Shown piece by piece: positions 46,849-54,113 of a stretch of DNA of 64,000 bases (position 1 is its first letter; the number at the start of each line of letters is the position of its first letter). Where the stretch lies: positions 62,001 to 126,000 of the forward strand of contig NZ_CAKZJO010000087.1 in assembly GCF_936943645.1 (NCBI RefSeq). Direction: 5' to 3'. This DNA comes from an uncultured Bradyrhizobium sp. Its GTDB lineage: Bacteria; Pseudomonadota; Alphaproteobacteria; Rhizobiales; Xanthobacteraceae. Under the pieces are notes generated by a model. That model made no database searches and was not told the origin of the DNA. It was given only the letters and a program-made list of their open reading frames with translations. A program made the position numbers and the translations under genes.

Positions 46849-49170
46849 ATGGACGATACGATTGGCTTCCCCGACCCCGGTCTGGACCTCTCTGATGGCT
46901 TCAAGCCGCACACCTCGCATTGGGGCGTGTTTTCGGCGCGTCAGGGCGCAGCGGGGCTCGAGGTCCGGGCCTATGCGGGCGATCCCGATCCCAACGGCAT
47001 CATCGATAATTTCCCCGGCGCGCTCCGCCACCAGGCCCGCATCGCCCAGCCGGCGATTCGCCGCGGCTGGCTCGAACGCGGACCCGGCCCCGATGATCGC
47101 CGCGGTCGCGACGAGTTCGTCCCGGTGAGCTGGGAGAAGGCCCTCGACCTGCTCGGCGACGAGCTCGGCCGCATTCGCGACACGCGCGGTCCCGGGGCCG
47201 TGTTCGGCGGCTCCTATGGCTGGTCGAGCGCAGGCCGCTTCCATCATGCCCAGAGCCAGGTGCATCGCTTCCTCAACATCGCGCTGGGCGGCTATGTGCG
47301 CTCGGTGAACAGCTACTCGTCCGGCGCGTCGTCGGTGCTGCTGCCGCAGATCCTGGCGGGCTATGAGGACATCACCAAGCGCAACGTCACCTGGGAGCAG
47401 ATCGCGGAAACCACCGAGTTCGTGCTGGCCTTCGGCGGCATGGCGCTGAAGAACTCCATGGTGGCCGGCGGCTCGATCAGCAAGCACGTCGAGCGCGGCG
47501 CGATGGAAGCGGCGCGCCGGCGCGGCTGCGAGTTCGTCCTGGTCAGCCCGCTCCGCGACGATCTGCCGGTGGAAGCCGGCGCCGAATGGATGAGCTGCGT
47601 GCCCGGCACCGACACCGCGTTGATGCTCGGCATCGTCCACACGCTGGTCAGCGAAGGTCTGCACGACCAGGCCTTCCTCGATCGCTACACCGAAGGCTGG
47701 CCCGTCTTCCTGCGCTATCTCATGGGCGAGAGCGACGGCCAACCCAAGCATGCCGAATGGGCTGCCGCGATCTCGGGCGTCGACGCGAACACCGTCCGCA
47801 AGCTGGCACGCCGCGCGGCCGGCAAGCGCACGCTGATCACCGTCTCGCATTCGCTGCAGCGCGCCGAGCATGGCGAGCAGCCGGTGTGGATGGGCATGGT
47901 GCTGGCAGCAGCGCTCGGCCAGATCGGCCTTGCCGGCGGCGGCTACGCCTATTCGCTGGGGGCGATCGGTTATTACGGCCGCCGCGTCAACGACGTGCCC
48001 GGGCCGACGCTGGGGCAGGGCCGCAACGGCGTTGCCGATTTCATTCCGGTGGCGCGCATCGCCGACATGCTGCTCAATCCCGGCACCACCTATCGCTACA
48101 ATGGCGAGACGCGCACCTATCCGGACATCCGCCTCGTCTACTGGGCCGGCGGCAATCCGTTCCACCATCACCAGGACATCAACCGCCTGCGCAAGGCGTT
48201 TGCGAAAGCAGACACCTTCGTCGTGCACGAGCTCGCCTGGACTGCGACGGCCCGTCACGCCGACATCGTGCTGCCCGCCACCATGACGCTGGAGCGCGAG
48301 GACATCGGCTATTCCACCAACGATCCCCTGATGGTTGCGATGCACCGCATCGCGGAGCCGTTTGGCCTCGCGCGCGACGATTACGACATCTTCGCCGATC
48401 TCGCCGAACGTCTGGGCGCGCGCGAGCCCTTCACCGAAGGGCGCACGTCGCGGCAATGGCTGGAGCATCTGTACGAGCCGACCCGCGCCTCGCTTGCCAA
48501 GCGCGGTCTGGAGGCTCCGAGCTTCGAGGAATTCTGGCAGCGTGGCAGCCTGGTCGTGCCGCAGCAGCCAGACGATGGCGGGAGGCTGCGCCGCTTCCGC
48601 GACGATCCCGTCAACCATGCTTTGCCGACGCCGAGCGGCCGTATCGAGGTTTATTCAGCGAAGATCGCGGCCCATGGCGATGCGGATTGCCCGGGCCATC
48701 CGGTCTGGCTGGAGAAGTCCGACATGCCCAAACCCGGCGCGCCGTGCTTCCTCGTCGCCAACCAGCCGGTGACGCGCCTGCATAGCCAGCTCGATTTCGG
48801 CGGGCATTCGCTCGGCGCGAAACATCGCGGCCGTGAGGTCGCGCGCATGAATCCGGTTGACGCGGATGCGCGCGGCATCAAGGACGGCGACATCATCCGC
48901 CTGTTCAACGCGCGCGGCGCCTGCCTTGCCGCGGTCCACGTCACCGACGGCATCGCGGCCGGCGTCGTGCAGCTTCCGACCGGGGCCTGGTACGATCCGA
49001 TGGATCCCGAAGATGAAGCGCCGCTCTGCGTGCACGGCAATCCCAACGTGCTCACCCGCGACCTCGGCACTTCATCGTTGGCGCAGGGCTGCACGGGTCA
49101 GCTGACGACGGTGGAGGTCGAGAAGTTCACCGGCAATCTGCCGCCGATCCGCGCGTTCGATCCGGCGTAG
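46849..49170 (+). CDS. BisC/DMSO-reductase-family molybdopterin oxidoreductase
   Basis: 773 residues, a full-length bis-MGD enzyme of the serine-ligated DMSO/TMAO/biotin-sulfoxide reductase group. The N-terminus has no CxxC Fe-S motif, as expected for this group. GSYGWSSAGRFHHAQ near 121-135 is the family signature, and NSYSSGASS carries the likely molybdenum ligand S157. ARHADIVLPATMTLERED and QPVTRLHSQLD are later cofactor-binding segments. There is no Tat signal, so it should be cytoplasmic like BisC, which reduces biotin and methionine sulfoxides; the substrate is inferred. Start ATG with AAGGA upstream. The partner reductant is not encoded nearby. Confidence 0.88.
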   Translation: MDDTIGFPDPGLDLSDGFKPHTSHWGVFSARQGAAGLEVRAYAGDPDPNGIIDNFPGALRHQARIAQPAIRRGWLERGPGPDDRRGRDEFVPVSWEKALDLLGDELGRIRDTRGPGAVFGGSYGWSSAGRFHHAQSQVHRFLNIALGGYVRSVNSYSSGASSVLLPQILAGYEDITKRNVTWEQIAETTEFVLAFGGMALKNSMVAGGSISKHVERGAMEAARRRGCEFVLVSPLRDDLPVEAGAEWMSCVPGTDTALMLGIVHTLVSEGLHDQAFLDRYTEGWPVFLRYLMGESDGQPKHAEWAAAISGVDANTVRKLARRAAGKRTLITVSHSLQRAEHGEQPVWMGMVLAAALGQIGLAGGGYAYSLGAIGYYGRRVNDVPGPTLGQGRNGVADFIPVARIADMLLNPGTTYRYNGETRTYPDIRLVYWAGGNPFHHHQDINRLRKAFAKADTFVVHELAWTATARHADIVLPATMTLEREDIGYSTNDPLMVAMHRIAEPFGLARDDYDIFADLAERLGAREPFTEGRTSRQWLEHLYEPTRASLAKRGLEAPSFEEFWQRGSLVVPQQPDDGGRLRRFRDDPVNHALPTPSGRIEVYSAKIAAHGDADCPGHPVWLEKSDMPKPGAPCFLVANQPVTRLHSQLDFGGHSLGAKHRGREVARMNPVDADARGIKDGDIIRLFNARGACLAAVHVTDGIAAGVVQLPTGAWYDPMDPEDEAPLCVHGNPNVLTRDLGTSSLAQGCTGQLTTVEVEKFTGNLPPIRAFDPA

Positions 49171-49190
49171 GCGCGCTGTTATTACGCCTC

Positions 49191-49330
49191 GTGCCCCGGA
49201 CGCAGCGCAGCGCCGCTTCAGCGGTGCGCTGCAGAGCCGGGGCCCATCGCTCCGCACGGAATGCTGTCGCCTTCTGGGTCCCGGCTCTGCGCCGCAACGC
49301 TCGCGCGCTGCGGCTTGTCCGGGGACACCA
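49191..49330. repeat. Dispersed Bradyrhizobium-type intergenic palindrome
   Basis: An imperfect inverted repeat of about 140 bp. GCAGAGCCGGGGCCC near 49231 pairs with GGGTCCCGGCTCTGC at 49276-49290, and outer arms CCCGGACGCAGCG and CGCTGCGGCTTGTCCGG also pair. Elements with this wording occur repeatedly between genes in Bradyrhizobium genomes, from my general knowledge. It sits after the molybdoenzyme gene and may act as its terminator. Confidence 0.6.
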
Positions 49331-49456
49331 TGTGAGCTGGATAGGACGCAGCGTAACGCATAGCCCACCTCGAAAAATGGGGCCGTCCTGTGGGGGATCA
49401 GGGCGGCCCCGAGAAGCTCGCAGGCCCGGGAGGAGAGGGCGCGAGCCGGCCGATAC

Positions 49457-50002
49457 TCAAGCGGCTGCGCTGGCCATCCAATCCCGCTCCGGGGAAGGAC
49501 GACGCGGTGAGGGGACTTCGACCGTGGGCCGATTAGCCTTGCTGGCAAGGCGCCAGCGCGCCGGAGACTCGCCGCTGATGCGCTTGAAGACGGTCGAAAA
49601 ATGCGCCTGGGTGCTGAAGCCGACCGCCAGCGCGATCTCAGCCAATGGCCGCTCGGTGGTTGCGAGCAGCGTCTTGGCATGCCCGGTCCGGTGACGCAGC
49701 AGATATTCGCGGGGCCGGAAGCCGGTCGCGGCGCGGAACTGGGCTGCAAAATGCATCCTGGACAGGCCGGCGACACTCGCGAGCTCGGCCAGGCTGATGC
49801 AGCGGTCGAAATGATTCGCGATGTATTGCTCGACCCGCCGCAGCCGCCATTTCGGCAAGGCATTGACCCTGACACGCGGCAGCTCCATTCCCGCGGGTTG
49901 GCTGTCCCGGGCGATCACCGGTGTGGGGCGAAGAACCTCGTGATTCCGCGCGCCGGCCGGAAGCTCGATCCAGGCATGCGCCGGGTGCAAGTTGCTCGAC
50001 AT
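49457..50002 (-). CDS. AraC-family transcriptional regulator
   Basis: 181 residues. The two helix-turn-helix motifs of the AraC DNA-binding domain occupy about residues 60-160: LAELASVAGLSRMHFAAQFR, then LAEIALAVGFSTQAHFSTVF. The N-terminal part is short, so no clear sensor domain is present. I chose the ATG at 50002 because GGAGAGGA lies 6 bases upstream; a longer frame starting at 50071 lacks this. Divergent from the large regulator at 50363. Effector and targets are unknown. Confidence 0.88.
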   Translation of the reverse strand: MSSNLHPAHAWIELPAGARNHEVLRPTPVIARDSQPAGMELPRVRVNALPKWRLRRVEQYIANHFDRCISLAELASVAGLSRMHFAAQFRAATGFRPREYLLRHRTGHAKTLLATTERPLAEIALAVGFSTQAHFSTVFKRISGESPARWRLASKANRPTVEVPSPRRPSPERDWMASAAA

Positions 50003-50208
50003 CGTTCGTCCTCTCCAGGTTTTGCGGCTGTTTGCGACGATCGGCAAACGCGCAGACCCAATGCTTTCCATGCTCGGAGGATAGGCGTGAGCTGGCCAGG
50101 ACGCTCGTTAGTGGTGATTAGGATCTGTTAGATTTTGTGCGCGCGAGGCTCGTGCGACAGCCCGCCGCAGGCTCCGATTGTGTCCAATCTGCCAGATATT
50201 TGCGCGGA

Positions 50209-50226
50209 TTTGAGGGGTTTGAGGGG
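50209..50226 (+). repeat. Two contiguous 9-bp repeats TTTGAGGGG
   Basis: Exact tandem copies upstream of the large regulator, of a size that suits a regulator half-site. A coincidental duplication is also possible. Confidence 0.45.
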
Positions 50227-50283
50227 AACGCGGATCTCGCATGGGCGGTCAGCGCCGGTGTGAGATCCGTGCGGCGCCCTCAC

Positions 50284-50311
50284 TGGACCTCGCATCGATG
50301 CCTTGTATATT
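50284..50311 (+). promoter_or_regulatory. Candidate sigma-70 promoter of the large regulator
   Basis: TGGACC and TATATT with a 16-bp spacer, about 50 bp before the GTG start. Pattern only. Confidence 0.3.
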
Positions 50312-50339
50312 CCCCCCGCGTTTCGATGAAGCATTTGTC

Positions 50340-50357
50340 AAGTTGAGCAAGTTGAGC
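50340..50357 (+). repeat. Two contiguous 9-bp repeats AAGTTGAGC
   Basis: Exact tandem copies ending 5 bp before the GTG at 50363, overlapping the ribosome-binding area. A second 9-mer pair in the same intergenic region makes regulatory binding more likely. Confidence 0.45.
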
Positions 50358-50362
50358 GAGAT

Positions 50363-53239
50363 GTGACCGAGCTCTCGGCAGGAGATGGCGCCCGCAGCGG
50401 TGACGCCGGAACGATCCTCGATCTCGACACCGTCTCGTTCGGGCCCTTTTCGCTGCGCTCCCGGCTGCTGGAGAAGGACGGCGTGGCGGTCAAGCTCGGC
50501 AGCCGCGCGATGGATATCTTGCGCCTGCTCGTCAGCCGTGCCGGCGAGGTGGTGCCGAAGAGCGAGATTCTCGGCTACGCATGGTCCGGGCTCTCCGTCG
50601 AGGAGATCAACCTGCGGGTCAATGTCGCGGAGTTGCGCAAGGCACTCGGCGATGGCAAGGACGGGACCCGCTACATTACCAACATCCCGGGCCGGGGCTA
50701 TTGCTTCGTCGCCCCCGTGCGGCATGGCAGGCGTGCGGAAGCGCCCGCGCTGATGTCGCAGGCGCCTCACAAAGCTGAGCCGCCGGCTCTGCCGCATCGG
50801 TTGGACCGGATGATCGGGCGGGACGAGGTGGTGGCCGAGCTGAGGCCGCGCCTGCTCCGCGATCGCTTCGTCACGCTGCGCGGGCCGGGCGGCATCGGCA
50901 AGACCACCATCGCGACCGCCCTTGCGCATGAGATGTGCGACACGTTCGACGGCAATGTGCATTTCCTCGAATTCGGACCCCTGAAGGACGCCGCACTGGT
51001 GTCGAGCACGGTTGCGGCCGCGCTGGGTCTCGTCGTGCACCACAACGATCCCTCGGGCAGCATCCTCAATTTCCTGCGCGGACGGCGGCTGCTTCTCGTG
51101 CTCGACAGCTGCGAGCACGTCATCGACGAGGTCGCGCGCCTTGCAGAAGACATCTACCGTGAGGCACCCGGCGTCGCCATCCTCGCAACCAGCCGCGAGT
51201 CCTTGCTGGTGGAGGGCGAGAAGATCTTCGATCTGGTTCCGCTGCCCGGTCCGCCGCAGGATGCCCGCCTCAGCGCCGGCGAAGTGCTGAATTATCCAGC
51301 GGTGCGTCTGTTCGTGGACCGCGCGGTCGCGGCGGGTCATCGGGACGACATCACCGAGGAGGATGCGGAAGTCCTGGCCCGGATCTGCGGCAAGCTCGAC
51401 GGCATCGCGCTCGCGATCGAGCTCGCGGCCGCGCGCGTCGGCCTTTACGGGCTGCGCGAGATGGCGGCGCTGCTCGACAGCCATCCGCAGCTCGAATGGC
51501 GCGGACGAAGGACGGCGCCCCTGCGGCAGCAGACGCTCGGTGCCACGCTCGACTGGAGCTTCGGTCTGATCGGCGAGAGCGAGCGCATCGTGTTTCAGCG
51601 GCTCGGCGTCTTCGCAGGTCACTTCACGTTGAAGGGGGCGATTGCGGTGGTGGCGGCGGAGGAGATGCCGGACGATCGCGTCGCCCATGCGCTGGAGCAG
51701 CTCGTGGCCAAGTCGCTGGTGTCCGCGCAGCCGGACGGCGCATCGCGGCGCTATCGCCTGCTCGATGTGACGCGGGCCTACGCCATGCAGAAGCTGGCCG
51801 ACGGCGGCCAGGTGGATGCGACCGCGTGGCGCCATGCCCTGTACGTTCAGCGCACGCTCGAAGCCGGCATGGGGGAGATCGGCGGCAGCGGCCAGGCGTC
51901 GCGCGCGCAGGAACGCGCGGGCCTGCTCGCCGATGCGCGTGCCGCGCTGGAATGGAGCTTCGTCAACGATGTGGGCGCCGATTTGCGCGTGCCGCTCGCC
52001 GGCAGCTGCGCAAGGCTATTCGTCGAGCTCAATCTGCTGAACGAGGCGCGCAGCTGGTCCGATCGCGCCCTTGCAGCTCTCGACGGCGCCGGCCGGGGCG
52101 GAAGGTGGGAGCTCGAGCTCCAGTCGACGCTCGGTCACGCCTTCATGTTCACCGAGCGCAACAGCGCGCAGGCCGAAGCGGCGCTCGGGCGCGGGCTGGA
52201 GATTGCCGAAGCTCTGGGCGACAACGCCAGCACCTTCCGCCTGCTGTCTCGCCTGAACATGTTCTACCGCCGGACCGGCGGCTACCGGCATCTGGTGCCA
52301 ACGGCGCTTCACGCCGAGCGGATCGCCCGCCTGATCGGCGACACCGCAGGGATCGCCGGCAGCAAGGCACTCCTCGGCGTGTCCTGTCATCTCACCGGGG
52401 ACCAGGCCGCGGCGCAGGCCCATCTCGACGAGGGCGTGCGCGACGACGCTGCTCTGCGCGGAACGGAGCCCGGGCATTTCGCTTATGCGCGTACGCCGCA
52501 GATCCCGCTCGCGCGCGTGTTGTGGCTGCGCGGATATCCCGATCGTGCGCTCGAATGCGTCCGCCCGCTGATCGGCGTGTCAGCGCCGCGCGACGTGGTC
52601 ATGCATTGTATCGCGCTCTGCTGGTCCGCCTCGGTGTTCGGATGGGTTGGCGACTGGTCCGCCGTCGAGACCATGACCATCCGCCTGGCCGCGCATGCGA
52701 GCATGCACGGGCTGGTGCCTTACGAGGCGGTCGCGACCGGCTTTCGGGCGCAGACCATGATCGCCCGCGGCGAGGCGACGGGCGGCGTCGAGCTGTTGCG
52801 GGGGGCGCTTGCGCGCCTGCACGCCGATCGCTACGAGCTCTATGCATCGGCGTTCGCCGCGGATCTCGCTCAGGGGCTGGTCGCCCTGGGGCGGCTGCCG
52901 GAAGCGCGCGAGGTGCTGCACGAGACCATCGCGCGGCTCGAGCAGGAAGGCGGTGCCTTCGACATGCCGGAACTGCTTCGTCTGCGGGGAGAGCTCGAGC
53001 TGCATGGCGGTGACCTCAAGGCCGCCGAAGCGGATTTCGTCGCGTCGGTTGCGCTGGCCGAGCAACAGGGTGCATTGTCCTGGCGATTGCGGACCGAGAT
53101 GTCGCTGGCACGGCTGCGGAAGCGGCAGGGCGTGCCGGATCCACTCGGTGCACTCGCGAGCACCTACGACCGCTTCTCCGAGGGTTTCGAGACCGCCGAT
53201 CTCAGAACGGCACGGCTGATGCTGGATCAGCCGGACTGA
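50363..53239 (+). CDS. Winged-helix/NTPase/TPR giant regulator, paralogue 1
   Basis: 958 residues. An OmpR/ToxR-type winged helix occupies about 22-118 (FGPFSLRSRLLEKDG, IPGRGYCFVAP). The NTPase domain follows, with Walker A GPGGIGKT at 174-181 and Walker B LLLVLD at 243-248, and then ATSRES. The C-terminal half is helical and TPR-like. This is the AfsR/SARP-like STAND regulator plan: a DNA-binding domain switched by an NTPase that responds to a ligand at the repeats. GTG start. It is the first of three such genes in the window. Targets are unknown; the neighbours are araC and a hypothetical gene. Confidence 0.9.
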   Translation: MTELSAGDGARSGDAGTILDLDTVSFGPFSLRSRLLEKDGVAVKLGSRAMDILRLLVSRAGEVVPKSEILGYAWSGLSVEEINLRVNVAELRKALGDGKDGTRYITNIPGRGYCFVAPVRHGRRAEAPALMSQAPHKAEPPALPHRLDRMIGRDEVVAELRPRLLRDRFVTLRGPGGIGKTTIATALAHEMCDTFDGNVHFLEFGPLKDAALVSSTVAAALGLVVHHNDPSGSILNFLRGRRLLLVLDSCEHVIDEVARLAEDIYREAPGVAILATSRESLLVEGEKIFDLVPLPGPPQDARLSAGEVLNYPAVRLFVDRAVAAGHRDDITEEDAEVLARICGKLDGIALAIELAAARVGLYGLREMAALLDSHPQLEWRGRRTAPLRQQTLGATLDWSFGLIGESERIVFQRLGVFAGHFTLKGAIAVVAAEEMPDDRVAHALEQLVAKSLVSAQPDGASRRYRLLDVTRAYAMQKLADGGQVDATAWRHALYVQRTLEAGMGEIGGSGQASRAQERAGLLADARAALEWSFVNDVGADLRVPLAGSCARLFVELNLLNEARSWSDRALAALDGAGRGGRWELELQSTLGHAFMFTERNSAQAEAALGRGLEIAEALGDNASTFRLLSRLNMFYRRTGGYRHLVPTALHAERIARLIGDTAGIAGSKALLGVSCHLTGDQAAAQAHLDEGVRDDAALRGTEPGHFAYARTPQIPLARVLWLRGYPDRALECVRPLIGVSAPRDVVMHCIALCWSASVFGWVGDWSAVETMTIRLAAHASMHGLVPYEAVATGFRAQTMIARGEATGGVELLRGALARLHADRYELYASAFAADLAQGLVALGRLPEAREVLHETIARLEQEGGAFDMPELLRLRGELELHGGDLKAAEADFVASVALAEQQGALSWRLRTEMSLARLRKRQGVPDPLGALASTYDRFSEGFETADLRTARLMLDQPD

Positions 53240-53287
53240 TGGCATCGAAGCAGCGGCAGGCCGTCGGCAGGCAAGCGCGCGTCGCCG

Positions 53288-53995
53288 CTATTCGAAGACG
53301 GCGTCGAAGATTTCGACGTCCATGAGCACGGGCCTTGCGACCACGGTTCCATCCGGCCGCAACGTCTGAATGCGTCGAAGCGTCGGCACCACGATGCCGC
53401 CGAAGCTGTCATGAGCCCAGGATGAGTGTGCGATCTTCATTCCGAAGAGATCGTGATCCGTGCGTCGCTGCAGGGCGCTCTCGTCGAAATAGAAGATCTG
53501 TTCCGGAGCAAGCGTGATGATGTGCGAGGGGAATCGCGCCCGCAACCGCCGCCACGTTTCGCTTCCCTCTTGCCAGGGCGGCAGCTCTTCCACCACGACG
53601 TCCTCGTGGGCGAGCAGGAACGGGTTGGTCAAATAGTTCCAGATCGTCACGCCGCAGAAGAAGACGAGATGCAGCTCGTCTGCGAGCGCGGGCGGGCTGG
53701 CCTCGGGGAACGCGAGGTTCGGGTTGCGCCAGGTCCGCAGGACTTCGCCATCCGGGCTCTCGATGGTGACCGCCTCGGGCTGAAAGGAGCCGGAATATTC
53801 ACCGCCGGTAATGCCGGTAAAGCGGACCGACTGCGTCCGGGGCGAGCCCTCTGCCGTCACGTCCTTGAATTCCCCGGCATGGCCGGCGTTGGAAAACAGC
53901 GTTCCGCCAACGGAAAGATGGAGCGTGAACCGGCTCAAGCTATTCCAGCGGGCCATTCCGCCGCTGGCATCAATCACATCATCAAGAAGCGCCAT
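53288..53995 (-). CDS. Hypothetical protein of 235 residues
   Basis: The protein is rich in beta strands, without a signal peptide or membrane segment; LTLHLSVGGTLFSNAG-like and SFQPEAVTIESPDGEVLRTW segments suggest a lipid-binding/LolA-like barrel, but I cannot name the family. The ATG at 53995 is preceded by GGCGGGAC. It is convergent with regulator paralogue 1 and lies in the same direction as paralogue 2, with a 118-bp gap. It may be a target of either regulator; this is inference. Confidence 0.7.
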   Translation of the reverse strand: MALLDDVIDASGGMARWNSLSRFTLHLSVGGTLFSNAGHAGEFKDVTAEGSPRTQSVRFTGITGGEYSGSFQPEAVTIESPDGEVLRTWRNPNLAFPEASPPALADELHLVFFCGVTIWNYLTNPFLLAHEDVVVEELPPWQEGSETWRRLRARFPSHIITLAPEQIFYFDESALQRRTDHDLFGMKIAHSSWAHDSFGGIVVPTLRRIQTLRPDGTVVARPVLMDVEIFDAVFE

Positions 53996-54113
53996 GTCCC
54001 GCCATATCCACCGTGCAGTGTCTCCACCATGGCGGGGCCGATGCGGCTTGGCGTGTTAGAAGTTGTTAGGAGTTGCGAGCGGGCGGGATGGCGGTATCTC
54101 GTTGAAGATGCTC

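Larger units (their letters stand above)
50003..50362. other. Divergent regulatory region with tandem 9-mers and a dyad
   Basis: It contains TTTGC-N8-GCAAA at 50031-50048 close to the araC start, two contiguous TTTGAGGGG copies at 50209-50226, two contiguous AAGTTGAGC copies at 50340-50357, and a possible sigma-70 promoter (TGGACC at 50284, TATATT at 50306). No gene. Confidence 0.5.

Noticed and set aside
46843..48618. 591-residue minus-strand frame opposite the molybdoenzyme
   Set aside because: The plus strand encodes a complete, motif-rich BisC-type enzyme; the antisense frame has no recognisable domain.
50031..50048. TTTGC-N8-GCAAA dyad upstream of the araC gene as a FixK site
   Set aside because: FixK/FNR sites need a 6-base spacer between TTG(A/C) and (T/G)CAA; here the spacing is wrong. 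It may still be a dyad for another regulator.
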